From assembly GCA_964503275.1 (NCBI GenBank), contig CAZCZO010000007.1:1-64000 (forward strand): a stretch of DNA of 64,000 bases, given 5' to 3'. The stretch comes from DASRAP01 sp964503275 (GTDB lineage: Bacteria > Gemmatimonadota > Gemmatimonadetes > Gemmatimonadales > Gemmatimonadaceae). The position numbers were made by a program, and so were the translations under genes. Numbering within the stretch: the stretch's first letter is position 1; each line of letters begins with the position of its first letter. Below the pieces are notes generated by a model, which had not been told where the DNA came from, did no database searches, and saw only the letters and a list, made by a program, of their open reading frames with translations. Positions 39,209-49,765 of this stretch are shown one piece after another.

Positions 39209-40156
39209 TCAGTCGCCCAGCGCCGGGACCCCCGCACGGGGTGCGGCGCCCGCCGACGGCGCGGTGCCCGTCACCTGGGACCGGGCCGCGCGCCACGCGA
39301 GCCACACGGGGATCCCCATCGCGATCACGCCGAGCACCGTCGCCAGCACGTAGCCGTGCCGCGCGATGGTCGCGATCGGCATGATCCCGTTCGTCGCATA
39401 GAGCACGACGGGGAACATCGTGCCGGCCAGGGTCAATCGCCACCGCGTGGGCGGCACGATCGCCAGCATCAGGCGGCTCACCACCAGACCGGTGACGTAC
39501 CACCCGATCCAGTTCGAGAGCGGCATGCCGTGGAACAGCGGCCCCCCCAGCCACTCCGGGATCCACGCCGGGACCTTGTCGAGGTCCCAGACCCAGTGGG
39601 CGGGCTGGATGTTCGTCATCTGCACCTCCATCGGCACGTCCCACGCCGTGAGGAACAGGCCCGACACCGCCGCCCAGCGCCACTTGGTGGCGTTGCGGTC
39701 GTCGGTGACCATCAGCCGGGCGCAGAACGCCAGGCAGCAATACAGCATGTAGTACCACGAGATCGGGATGGGGTACGGCACGTCCCCGGCGATCATGTAG
39801 CCCAGCATCGGAGTGTAGTGGTACGGGCCGAACGGCAGCCCCACATTCGTGCCCCCGAGCTCCGACAACAGCGCCACCCCGGACGCCGCCGCGAACAGCG
39901 TGAGCGCGCGGCCCCAGCCGAAGCGCGGCGCCGAGTGCAGCAGTGCGGCGAGCATCCCCAGCACGATGTACACCTGGCCCGACCACTTCCAGCCGAAGGC
40001 ATACACCTTGGCGGTGTATTCGCCCTGCATCCACACGGGGAAGTCGCCGGCAAGGATCGTCACCATCGCCGCCGTGGCGAAGGCGATGAGTGCCAAATGG
40101 CCGCCGAGGATCGTGCGGGCCACGTGATCGAATCGGTACGTGGTGGCGTTGGTCAT
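39209..40156 (-). CDS. cruF: Carotenoid hydratase CruF (DUF422 membrane protein)
   Basis: The 315-residue protein has about seven to eight membrane helices and the DUF422 core SELGGTNVGLPFGPYHYT, followed by LGYMIAGDVPYPIPISWYYM. CruF adds water across the terminal double bond (C-1',2') of acyclic or monocyclic carotenoids. It follows crtB directly. GTG 40165 would give a 4-base overlap with crtB (GTGA) and is as plausible as ATG 40156. With crtI and crtB it suggests tertiary-hydroxylated carotenoids. Confidence 0.85.
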   Translation of the reverse strand: MTNATTYRFDHVARTILGGHLALIAFATAAMVTILAGDFPVWMQGEYTAKVYAFGWKWSGQVYIVLGMLAALLHSAPRFGWGRALTLFAAASGVALLSELGGTNVGLPFGPYHYTPMLGYMIAGDVPYPIPISWYYMLYCCLAFCARLMVTDDRNATKWRWAAVSGLFLTAWDVPMEVQMTNIQPAHWVWDLDKVPAWIPEWLGGPLFHGMPLSNWIGWYVTGLVVSRLMLAIVPPTRWRLTLAGTMFPVVLYATNGIMPIATIARHGYVLATVLGVIAMGIPVWLAWRAARSQVTGTAPSAGAAPRAGVPALGD

Positions 40157-40161
40157 GATGG

Positions 40162-41172
40162 TCACGCCAACCGGATCTTGGCGTTCTGCGGGATATGGGC
40201 CTCGTGGTCCCACACGATCACGGGACCATCGGCGATCGCGTCCGCCGGCACGATGCGCTTGCCGTGCCGCCAGACATCCACGAGGAGCGCGGCCTTGCGC
40301 CACGCGGGCACCACGGCACGCTGCCGCACGGTGTCGTAGTCCTGGCGCTCGATGGCGTGCAGGATGGACGCGTAGCCCCACGCGCAGGCCGAGGCACAGC
40401 GCTGCGCATCGGGCGCGAGCAACCAGATGCCCGGGGCGGCCGCCTGGTACAGCGCACGCGCGCGCCCGATCTCGAAGGCCATGAAGGGCCGCCAGCGCTC
40501 ATCGCGCGCCAGGTCGCGGTCGTGCAACACGTCGTCACGGGTCAGGCCGAACATCGCGAGATCCTCGTCGGGCAGGTAGCAGCGCCCTTGCCGGGCGTCC
40601 TCGCCGACATCACGCAGGATGTTCGTCAGCTGCATCGCCAGCCCCAGCGTGCGCGCATAGCGCAGCGCCCGCATCCGGGCCTCGGGCCCCGCGGGGACGC
40701 CGAACACGAAGGTGCACATCTCGCCGACCGTGCTCGCCACCCCTTCGCAGTACACCGCGAGGTCGTCCCAGGTCTCGTAGCGCACCGGGCTCAGATCGCG
40801 CCGCACACCGTCGATCAGCTCGTGCATCACGGCCACCGGGACCTGGAAGCCGTGCACCGCACGCGCCAACTCACGGAACACGGGCCCGGCCGGCGCCCCC
40901 GCCACGGCCGCATCGAGCGCGCTGTGGTAGCTCTCCAGTTGCCGGGCGATGGTCCGGTCGCAGTTCACGGTCGCCCGGTCCACGAGGTCGTCCGCGACCC
41001 GGCAAAAGGCGTAGAGCGCGAATGCCGCGCGGCGCTTGGGGGGCGGCAGGAAGCTCGACGCAAGGGCGAAGGTCCGGGCATGTTGCCGCACGATGTCCGC
41101 ACAGCGCCGCGCATCGTCCGTGGGCGATGCGCGGCCGCTCGCGTCGCTGAGGTCGGTGAGCGACACGCTCAT
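40162..41172 (-). CDS. crtB: Phytoene synthase
   Basis: The 336-residue enzyme has the two Asp-rich motifs of squalene/phytoene synthases, DDLVD and NILRDVGEDARQGRCYLP, and ARTFALASSFLPPPKR near the N-terminus. It condenses two geranylgeranyl diphosphates to phytoene. ATG 41172 is preferred; a GTG 12 bases earlier is in frame. A promoter-like pair lies in the 103-base gap to crtI. Confidence 0.94.
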   Translation of the reverse strand: MSVSLTDLSDASGRASPTDDARRCADIVRQHARTFALASSFLPPPKRRAAFALYAFCRVADDLVDRATVNCDRTIARQLESYHSALDAAVAGAPAGPVFRELARAVHGFQVPVAVMHELIDGVRRDLSPVRYETWDDLAVYCEGVASTVGEMCTFVFGVPAGPEARMRALRYARTLGLAMQLTNILRDVGEDARQGRCYLPDEDLAMFGLTRDDVLHDRDLARDERWRPFMAFEIGRARALYQAAAPGIWLLAPDAQRCASACAWGYASILHAIERQDYDTVRQRAVVPAWRKAALLVDVWRHGKRIVPADAIADGPVIVWDHEAHIPQNAKIRLA

Positions 41173-41223
41173 CGCGGCGAGCACCGGCCACGCGGCGCGC
41201 AGAGGGACGTGGGCATCCCTGAC

Positions 41224-41252
41224 ACACTAGCCCCGTGCCGCGACGCTGTCGC
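41224..41252 (-). promoter_or_regulatory. crtB: Promoter-like pair before crtB (GCGACA-17-TAGTGT)
   Basis: On the minus strand GCGACA (41252-41247) and TAGTGT (41229-41224) are spaced by 17 bases, about 50 bases before the crtB start. This would allow crtB-cruF expression apart from crtI. Confidence 0.35.
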
Positions 41253-41275
41253 CATCCGAACGGGTAGGGTCATCG

Positions 41276-42763
41276 TCACGATGCGCGCGCCCGGGCGGCT
41301 GGCCCGATCGCGTCGGCGACGATCTTCCCCGAGCTGATGACCCCGGGCAAGCCCGCGCCCGGGTGGGTCCCCGCCCCGGCGAAGTACAGGTTCGTCACGT
41401 CCTCGCTGCGGTTGTGCGGCCGGAACCACGCCGACTGCCAGAACACCGGTTCGAGCGAGAACGCCGAGCCCAAGTGCGAATTGAGCGTGTCGCGGAAGTA
41501 CCGCGGATCGACGATCGACTCGCTCGTGATGCACGACGACAACCCCGGCAGATAGCGCGCCTCGAGGTACTCCACGATCGCGTCCCGGTAGCGCGGCGCC
41601 ATCGTCGCCCAGTCGGTCTCGCCTCCCAGATGCGGCACCGGGGCCAGGACGTACCACGCATCGTGTCCCGGCGGGGCCAGCGAGGGGTCGGTCGCCGTCG
41701 GCCGGTGCAGGTACAGCGAGAAATCCTGCGCCAGCACCTTGCGCCCGAAGATGTCCTCCAGCAACTCGCGATAGCGCGGGCCCATGAGGATCTCGTGGTG
41801 GGCGATGTCGGGGTACTGCCGCGTCGTGCCGAAGTACAGCACGAACAGCGACATCGAGTAGCGCTGCCGGTCCACCTTCGCATCGGTCCACGTCCGCCGC
41901 ACCGACGCCGGCACCAAGCGCTTGTATGTCGTGGCCACATCGCCGTTGCTCACCACCGCGTCGGCGCGCAGCACCTCACCCGACGCCAAGCGCACCCCGC
42001 TCGCACGCCGGGTCCCGGGCGCGATCTCGATCGCCGCGACCTCGGCGCCCAGACGCAGCCGCCCCCCCAATTGCTCGAAGAGCCGCACGAAGCCGCGGAC
42101 CAGCGCGCCCGTGCCCCCCATCGCGAACCACACGCCCCACTCCTGCTCCAGCTTGTGGATCAGCGCGTAGATCGACGTGGTCTGGAACGGATTGCCCCCC
42201 ACCAGCAGCGGGTGGAACGAGAACACCTGCCGCAACCGCGGATCGCGGATGTAGCGATTCACGTACGCCGCCACCGAGCGGTCGGCGCGCAACCGCACCA
42301 GGTCGGGGACCACCTTCAGCATCGCCCCGAAGCGGTCGAAGGGCGTATCGATCAACGCCATGCCGGTGCGGAAGATGTCCTCGACATCGCGGATGAAGCG
42401 CGCATAGCCCGCCAGATCGCCGGGGTTGAAGCGCGCGATCTCGGCGCGCACCTGCGCCGCATCGCCGTTGTAGTGGAAGACCGACCCGTCCTCGAAGCGC
42501 ACGTTGTAGTACGGGTCCAGTCGTCGCAGGTCCACGTAGTCCGCGGTGCGTCCGCCGCCGAGGGCGAAGACCTCGTCGAGCATCCAGGGGGCCGTGATGA
42601 TGGTCGGGCCCGCATCGAAGGTGTAGCCGTCCCGGGCGAACACATAGGCCCGCCCCCCCGGCTGGTCCAGCTTCTCGACGATCTCGACGTCATGCCCCTG
42701 CGCCTGCAGGCGGATCGCCGCGCTCAGCCCCCCGAATCCCGATCCAATGACGACGATGCGCAT
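41276..42763 (-). CDS. crtI: Phytoene desaturase
   Basis: The 495-residue FAD enzyme starts IVVIGSGFGGLSAAIRLQ (dinucleotide site), then GGRAYVFARDGYTFDAGPTI, and ends YFAGAGTHPGAGLPGVISSG, the CrtI-type signature. It desaturates phytoene, probably through to lycopene, at the membrane. ATG 42763 fits the family. It lies 44 bases downstream of the tRNA-Leu gene on the same strand. CrtD-type enzymes share the fold, but the neighbouring crtB favours CrtI. Confidence 0.93.
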   Translation of the reverse strand: MRIVVIGSGFGGLSAAIRLQAQGHDVEIVEKLDQPGGRAYVFARDGYTFDAGPTIITAPWMLDEVFALGGGRTADYVDLRRLDPYYNVRFEDGSVFHYNGDAAQVRAEIARFNPGDLAGYARFIRDVEDIFRTGMALIDTPFDRFGAMLKVVPDLVRLRADRSVAAYVNRYIRDPRLRQVFSFHPLLVGGNPFQTTSIYALIHKLEQEWGVWFAMGGTGALVRGFVRLFEQLGGRLRLGAEVAAIEIAPGTRRASGVRLASGEVLRADAVVSNGDVATTYKRLVPASVRRTWTDAKVDRQRYSMSLFVLYFGTTRQYPDIAHHEILMGPRYRELLEDIFGRKVLAQDFSLYLHRPTATDPSLAPPGHDAWYVLAPVPHLGGETDWATMAPRYRDAIVEYLEARYLPGLSSCITSESIVDPRYFRDTLNSHLGSAFSLEPVFWQSAWFRPHNRSEDVTNLYFAGAGTHPGAGLPGVISSGKIVADAIGPAARARAS

Positions 42764-42807
42764 GTTGCAGTGAACGCGGTGAGGGCCACGACGGTTCGCG
42801 ACCTCGA

Positions 42808-42889
42808 TGCGAGTGGTGGGACTCGAACCCACACGCCCTGCGGCACAGGATCCTAAGTCCTGCGCGTCTACCAGTTCCGCCACACTCGC
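42808..42889 (-). tRNA. tRNA-Leu (anticodon UAG)
   Basis: The minus strand folds into a complete class II tRNA. The 7-bp acceptor stem is GCGAGTG with CACTCGC, the discriminator is A (42808), the anticodon stem CAGGA/TCCTG encloses the loop CTTAGGA with anticodon TAG, the variable arm is long, and the T arm is GTGGG-TTCGAGT-CCCAC. The terminal CCA is not encoded. The length is 82 bases. Confidence 0.95.
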
Positions 42890-42933
42890 CAGCTGCCGCT
42901 AATGTACTCGCCGGACCCGCCGCCACCAACGCA

Positions 42934-42971
42934 ACGGGGCGAGGGAGCCGCCCTGCGGCCCCTCGCCCCGT
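42934..42971 (-). terminator. Strong hairpin downstream of htrA
   Basis: A perfect 12-bp inverted repeat (42934-42945 and 42960-42971, loop 14 bases) starts 21 bases after the htrA stop and precedes the tRNA-Leu gene. It is very GC-rich and has no T run after it. Confidence 0.6.
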
Positions 42972-42991
42972 CCGGTCCGCCGGGAACGGCC

Positions 42992-44515
42992 TCAGCCGCC
43001 GATGCGCACGTTCACCACCCGGAACACCTTGTCGCCGATCCGGTACACGCGCAGGCTCAGCACCTCGCCCGCCTTCTTCGCGCTGAGCACCCGCTCCAGG
43101 TCGGCGATGGTCTTGATCCGCTCACCCGTCGTGGCCACGCCCACGATGACATCTCCGGCTTCGGGCAGCAGGCGGTTCGCTGCCGGCCCCGTCGGCTCCA
43201 CCGCGACCACCCGCAGGCCGCGCTGCTCTTCAGTCAGGGCGTTCTGACGGATGAACTCGGCGGAGACCGCCTCGACATCGACCCCGAGCTTTGTGGCGGG
43301 CGCCGGGGCCGCTGCCGCGGGCGCCGCCGCCGCGACCGTCTCCTCCGACGCCTCGATCAACTTGACCTTGAACTCCTTCTCGGCCCCGAAGCGATTCACG
43401 GTCACCGTGACGGTCGCGCCGGGCTTCTTGCTGCGCACATAGCGCTGCAGCGCCGACACCCGGTCGACCTCCACGCCATCCAGCTTGACGATGATGTCGC
43501 CCGCGTCGATCCCCGCCGCGCAGGCCGGCGACGACCCCGCCAGCGCCGAGCAGCCCTCGACCTTCACCCCCGTGATGCGCGGCAGCTTCGCGGCATCGGC
43601 GTCCTCGGCGCTCACGTCCTGGATCGTGACGCCCAGCGCCGCGCGCCGCACCTTGCCGCTCTCGATGAGGTCGGTCCACACGATGCGCGCCAGGCCCACC
43701 GGGATCGCGAAGCCGTAGCCCGAATAGAGGCCCGTCTGACTGGCGATCGCCGTATTGATGCCGATGACCTCACCCCGGATGTTCACCAGCGGTCCGCCCG
43801 AGTTGCCGGGGTTGATCGCCGCATCCGTCTGGATGAAGTCCGTGATCGCCCACTGGCTCTGCCCCACGGGGACCTCGCGATTGCCCCGGCCCTTCGCGCT
43901 GACGATCCCGGCCGTCACCGTGAAATCCAGTCCCAGCGGATTGCCGATCGCGAGCACCCACTCTCCCACGCGCAGGCGCTCGTCGTCACCCAGCGTCACG
44001 GTGGTCAGGTTCGACGCATCGATCTTGAGCACCGCGACGTCCGTCTGCGGGTCGCGGCCCACCAACGTGGCGGGGTACGACTTGCGGTTGCTCATGTTCA
44101 CGGTGATCCGGTCCGCGTCGGCCACCACATGGTTGTTCGTGACGATGTAGCCGTCCGGCGAGATCACGAAGCCCGAACCGGACCCCTCCTGCGTCGGCGG
44201 CGGGCCGTCGAAGAACGGGAGCAGCTCGGGCGGGATCGCCTGCTGCCGGCCGCGGGCCTGGCGCCGCACCTTCTGCACTTGGATGGCGACCACGGCCGGC
44301 GTCAGCCGTTCGGCCACCGACACGAATGCCTCGGACTGGTCGGCCACCGAGGCCACGCCACGCGCGCCCGCGCGGCTGCTCGCCGTCGAGCCGCCCTCGG
44401 GAGCCTGGGCGTGGGACCACGGGGTCCAGTCCATCGTCGAGGCGAACAGCACCCCACCAGCGAAACACAGGGCGGCCGTGGCCGCCACACGAAAGCGGAT
44501 CAGCGGAGAAGACAT
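42992..44515 (-). CDS. degP: Periplasmic HtrA/DegP-type serine protease with two PDZ domains
   Basis: The 507-residue protein has an N-terminal membrane anchor or signal (about 10-27), the trypsin-like domain with triad His129 (NNHVV), Asp159 (TDVAVLK) and Ser239 (GNSGGPL), and two PDZ domains: about 290-385 (with an insert holding Cys pairs GCSALAGSSPACAAG) and about 415-505. An Ala-rich linker separates them. It degrades or refolds envelope proteins. ATG 44515 is preferred; GTG 44545 is in frame. The upstream GGAACC fits an ECF sigma promoter. Confidence 0.92.
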   Translation of the reverse strand: MSSPLIRFRVAATAALCFAGGVLFASTMDWTPWSHAQAPEGGSTASSRAGARGVASVADQSEAFVSVAERLTPAVVAIQVQKVRRQARGRQQAIPPELLPFFDGPPPTQEGSGSGFVISPDGYIVTNNHVVADADRITVNMSNRKSYPATLVGRDPQTDVAVLKIDASNLTTVTLGDDERLRVGEWVLAIGNPLGLDFTVTAGIVSAKGRGNREVPVGQSQWAITDFIQTDAAINPGNSGGPLVNIRGEVIGINTAIASQTGLYSGYGFAIPVGLARIVWTDLIESGKVRRAALGVTIQDVSAEDADAAKLPRITGVKVEGCSALAGSSPACAAGIDAGDIIVKLDGVEVDRVSALQRYVRSKKPGATVTVTVNRFGAEKEFKVKLIEASEETVAAAAPAAAAPAPATKLGVDVEAVSAEFIRQNALTEEQRGLRVVAVEPTGPAANRLLPEAGDVIVGVATTGERIKTIADLERVLSAKKAGEVLSLRVYRIGDKVFRVVNVRIGG

Positions 44516-44560
44516 GATCGGAGTCGCGAAGGAGCGAGTGAACACGGGTGTCTGCTACGG

Positions 44561-44591
44561 AATGTACACGCGCGGGCCACTGGGAGGTTCC
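44561..44591 (-). promoter_or_regulatory. degP: Possible ECF-type promoter of degP (GGAACC...CGTG)
   Basis: On the minus strand GGAACC (44591-44586) is followed after 15 bases by CGTG (44570-44567), close to the GGAAC/CGT form of ECF sigma promoters. An overlapping TACATT (44566-44561) could serve the housekeeping sigma. Confidence 0.3.
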
Positions 44592-44626
44592 CCGGTGACC
44601 CGCGCGGACCGCCGAACGGGCCGGTA

Positions 44627-46546
<1,920 letters not shown>

Positions 46547-46829
46547 GGGGAAGAATCGGAGGGTGTGATGGTCGCGCTGCCGTGGTGACGGGGAGTTCGC
46601 GCGCCCGCGATTCACCGAGTGCAAGGACCGGGCCGTGCTGAGATGCGCCGTTCTGGCAGGCATTCGCGGGCAGAAAGGCCGAATTGGCGAACGCATGACT
46701 GCCGAGCGGGCCTTGGCGCCGCGCCGCGGGTGTGGGGAACGCCGCCACCGCAACGTGGCGAGGGTCGTTCGGTCGCGGTCAGTGACCTACGACGCTACCC
46801 GCCGGGCCCGCGTGACGCATATTAGTCCT
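46547..46829. other. Intergenic region between divergent dnaK and minor pilin genes
   Basis: This stretch of 283 bases holds no supportable gene. It should contain the divergent promoters of dnaK and the pilin operon. I find the CATATT element before the pilin gene and a small 6-bp inverted repeat at 46743-46760, but no CIRCE, HAIR or clear -35 element. Confidence 0.6.
46818..46823 (+). promoter_or_regulatory. -10 element (CATATT) placed for leaderless pilin operon
   Basis: CATATT ends 6 bases before the GTG at 46830, matching hexamer and distance before the cyclase gene. It is the reason for choosing this start for the first pilin gene. Confidence 0.42.
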
Positions 46830-47312
46830 GTGCGTCCCAGATTCGACGGTGCCAGTGTGACCAGCTTCTCCGCCCGACGCGGCTTCTCGATCATCGAGTT
46901 GCTCATCGCGATGTCCTTGATGACCGCGATGCTGGCCTTGGCCTACCCGCGCTTCGACAGTGCGCGGATGCGCGAGGCGACGATCAGCGCACGGCGGGAG
47001 GTCGCCAACCAGGTGTCGCGGGCTCGGACGGCCGCCACGCAGCGGGGCTGCCGAGCCACGCTCCATCTGAATGGCACCACCGAACGGGTGTGGGTCACGG
47101 CGTGCCGGGCCAGCGGGACCGGCATCGACACCATCGGGCAGGTGAGCAACATCGGGGCGCGGTACACGGTGAATCTGACCTCCACCGCCGCGACCCTCGA
47201 CTTCGCGCCGACCAGCCTGGCCCTGGGGACGGCCGCCATCACCGTGACCTTGGCCCGTGGCACCCAGACCTCCACGATGACCATCTCCTCGATCGGGCGG
47301 GCCACATGGTGA
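46830..47312 (+). CDS. Minor pseudopilin, FimT/GspH type
   Basis: The 160-residue prepilin has a basic leader ending RRG, then the cleaved N-methylated helix FSIIELLIAMSLMTAMLALA with Glu at position 5, the type IV pilin hallmark. The rest resembles the GspH/FimT beta domain, with a Cys pair. Minor pilins prime the pilus or pseudopilus. GTG 46830 is chosen from the promoter position; GTG 46857 would give a 9-residue leader and is a real alternative. It starts a run of four pilin-like genes. Confidence 0.82.
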   Translation: MRPRFDGASVTSFSARRGFSIIELLIAMSLMTAMLALAYPRFDSARMREATISARREVANQVSRARTAATQRGCRATLHLNGTTERVWVTACRASGTGIDTIGQVSNIGARYTVNLTSTAATLDFAPTSLALGTAAITVTLARGTQTSTMTISSIGRATW

Positions 47313-47701
47313 TCGGGCGCTGGCGGCTGCGTGCGCCGCGTCGGGACCGACGTGGTGGGTTCACCATCGTCGAGGTCCTCGTCGCGGTCACCGTGCTGGT
47401 GTTCGGGCTCTTGGCGCTCGTCGGCACTGGCGCGTTGATCACCAAGATGCTCTCGCGCGGTAATCGCTCGAACCGAGGGGCGTTCTTCGCCCTGGAGCGC
47501 ATGGAGACCCTGCGCTCGGTGCCCTGCAATTCGCTGGCCAACGGTTCGGCCACGCTGGCCGGCGGTTACACCGTCAGCTGGCAGATCATCAACATCACCG
47601 GCGGCACGGCGCGCAGAGCGCGCGTCGTGTCCACCTATGCGGCGACGCTGGGCACGCCCCGCGCCGACACCGTCGAGGCGACCATCCTATGCATCCGATG
47701 A
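47306..47701 (+). CDS. Minor pseudopilin, PilV/GspI type
   Basis: The 131-residue prepilin has the leader ...RRDRRGG followed by FTIVEVLVAVTVLVFGLLAL (Glu at 5). A short globular part follows. ATG 47306 overlaps the previous stop by 7 bases; GTG 47309 would give the more usual 4-base overlap. The position second in the cluster fits PilV. Confidence 0.82.
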   Translation: MVIGRWRLRAPRRDRRGGFTIVEVLVAVTVLVFGLLALVGTGALITKMLSRGNRSNRGAFFALERMETLRSVPCNSLANGSATLAGGYTVSWQIINITGGTARRARVVSTYAATLGTPRADTVEATILCIR

Positions 47702-48570
47702 CCCGCCGCGGCTTCACGCTGGTCGAGATCCTCATCGCCATGATGCTGACGACCATCGTGACGGGGGCCGTGTACCGCACGATCGTCGAGAGTCGCCGGC
47801 TCCAGCGCACCCTGTATTCGCGGATGGATACGGCACAGAGCGCCCGCACGACGGCGCTCTTCCTCGGGACCGCGCTGCGCGAGCTCGACGCGTTCCAAGG
47901 CGACCTCATCGCCCGCACCGACACCTCCGTGCGATTCCGGGCCGCGCGCTGGACCGGGATCACCTGCACCAACGCCGTCACCTCGGGGGGCAACCTGGTG
48001 ATCGGGATCCGCAACACCCAGCTCTGGGGCGCGCAACTGCCCACGGCCGGTCAGGACTCGATCTTCCTCTACCTCGAAGTGGACCCGGCGACGCGCAACG
48101 ACGACCGCTGGGTGATCGGGATCGTGAGTGCGGTCGCCGCCGGCACCTGCGCGGACCTCTCCGCGTCCACGGCGGTGACCTTCTCGATCCGGGCCGACGA
48201 CGGGGGCAACGCGGCGGTGACGGCAGCGAATGGCTTCCGCCGCGGTGGCCCCATGCGAGGATTCCAGCATGAGGAGGTCACGATGGTGCCCAGCGGCGGG
48301 ATGACCTGGGTGGGTCGGCGCACCATGGCGTCGAACGGGACCTGGTCCGCGTTCGAACCGGTGGTCGGCCCCATCATGGCCGGCACCGGGCTCAACTTCG
48401 CGCTCTTCGACTCGCTGAACGTCGCCACGACCTCGGTGACCAACGCAGCGAGCCTGCAGCTCACCGTGCGGTCATTGTCGCGCGAGGTCGGCTGGCGGAA
48501 CGGCACCAACGCGCGGCACGTGGATTCGATCGTCACGCGCATCGCGATGCGCAACAACACACGCTTTTGA
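47698..48570 (+). CDS. Minor pseudopilin, PilW/GspJ type
   Basis: The 290-residue prepilin has a very short leader (MTRRG) and FTLVEILIAMMLTTIVTGAV. The larger C-terminal domain (about 260 residues) fits PilW. ATG 47698 gives an ATGA overlap; ATG 47689 is in frame. It probably assembles with its neighbours at the pilus tip. Confidence 0.82.
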   Translation: MTRRGFTLVEILIAMMLTTIVTGAVYRTIVESRRLQRTLYSRMDTAQSARTTALFLGTALRELDAFQGDLIARTDTSVRFRAARWTGITCTNAVTSGGNLVIGIRNTQLWGAQLPTAGQDSIFLYLEVDPATRNDDRWVIGIVSAVAAGTCADLSASTAVTFSIRADDGGNAAVTAANGFRRGGPMRGFQHEEVTMVPSGGMTWVGRRTMASNGTWSAFEPVVGPIMAGTGLNFALFDSLNVATTSVTNAASLQLTVRSLSREVGWRNGTNARHVDSIVTRIAMRNNTRF

Positions 48571-48584
48571 CCGCGGAGGCTCGC

Positions 48585-49739
48585 ATGCGCAGCGCACGAC
48601 GTGGACCGGGGGCGGGGGCCCGTTCAGGCATCGCCATGCTGTTGGCGTTGGTCGCCGTGATCATCGTCGGTGGCGTGGCCGCTGCGGTGAGCGCCGCCAC
48701 CATGATCGAGCAGCGCACCGGCGAGACCGTGCGCCGACACAATCAGGCCTTTGCCGTGGCCGACGCCGCCGCCGGCGAGATCATCGGCAACTGGAACTCG
48801 GGGACCTACAATTCCATGGCGGTCGGTACGGCCACGACCGTCAGCGGGACCTCGCCCCTCGGCACGGGCTCGTACACTGGGAGCGTGAGCCGCGTGAACA
48901 ACGAGATCTTCCTCGTGGACATCGTGGGGCGCGACCGCGCGTCGCAGGCCCGGCAGCGGCTGGGCATGCTCGTGAAGTTGCGCATTCTCACCTTTGACGC
49001 GAATTCCGCGCTGACCACCCGTGGCCCCGGCCGCGTCAGCGGCTCGGGTGTGATCGACGGGACCGATGCTCAGCCCTGGCCGGAGTGCCCTGGCGCCGGA
49101 CCGATGGCACCAGGCATTCGGCATCCGAATGTGTCGCAGTTGGACTTCCAAGGCACCTGCGCGGGCATGGCTTGCGTGACCGGGAATCCGCAGGCCCTGT
49201 CGGATCCCACCGTCAACGACAACACCTTCTTCAACTACGGGGAGTCGGACTGGGCGGCCCTGTCATCTGCCGCGAACATCGTGCTGCCTGGGGCGACGTA
49301 CACCGGCATGGAGCCGACGGCCTCCGGCGGCGTCTGCAATCGGCTCGATGCCAACAACTGGGGCGAACCGCGCCGTTTCCTCACGCACCCGCTCAGCACC
49401 GTCATTTCGTGCACTGGCTATTTCCCGACGATCTTCCTCAACGGGGACACCCGCATCACCACGGGCCGGGGGCAAGGTGTGATGCTCGTCAACGGCGACC
49501 TTGAGCTGGCCGGCAATTTCCGCTTCATCGGGATCATGATCGTACGCGGCCGCCTGCGGACCACCGGTACGGGCGCCCACATCACGGGTGGTGTCCTGGC
49601 CGCCAATGTCGATCTCGACGACACCTTCGTCGCGGGCAACGCGACGATCCAGTTCTCGCGCTGCGCCATCTCGGCGGTGCAGAACTCGGGGGCGCCGGGC
49701 GCGCTGTTCCGCTCCCGCGGCTGGACGCAGATCTTCTAG
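48585..49739 (+). CDS. PilX-like pilus assembly protein
   Basis: The 384-residue protein has the N-terminal hydrophobic helix GIAMLLALVAVIIVGGVAAA after a basic region, without the Glu5 of true pilins, as in PilX_N proteins. The C-terminal part (about 270-370) has beta-helix-like repeats (MLVNGDLELAGNFRFIGIMI, ITGGVLAANVDLDDTFVAGN). Six or more cysteines suggest disulfides outside the cell. GGAGG 5 bases upstream decides for ATG 48585 over the TTG at 48567. Confidence 0.8.
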   Translation: MRSARRGPGAGARSGIAMLLALVAVIIVGGVAAAVSAATMIEQRTGETVRRHNQAFAVADAAAGEIIGNWNSGTYNSMAVGTATTVSGTSPLGTGSYTGSVSRVNNEIFLVDIVGRDRASQARQRLGMLVKLRILTFDANSALTTRGPGRVSGSGVIDGTDAQPWPECPGAGPMAPGIRHPNVSQLDFQGTCAGMACVTGNPQALSDPTVNDNTFFNYGESDWAALSSAANIVLPGATYTGMEPTASGGVCNRLDANNWGEPRRFLTHPLSTVISCTGYFPTIFLNGDTRITTGRGQGVMLVNGDLELAGNFRFIGIMIVRGRLRTTGTGAHITGGVLAANVDLDDTFVAGNATIQFSRCAISAVQNSGAPGALFRSRGWTQIF

Positions 49740-49765
49740 GCCGCCACGGACCGATACCCGGGCGC

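Noticed and set aside
46547..46829. CIRCE or heat-shock sigma promoter before dnaK
   Set aside because: No TTAGCACTC-N9-GAGTGCTAA match and no CTTGAAA/CCCCAT pair could be found; only a chance CGAGTGC.
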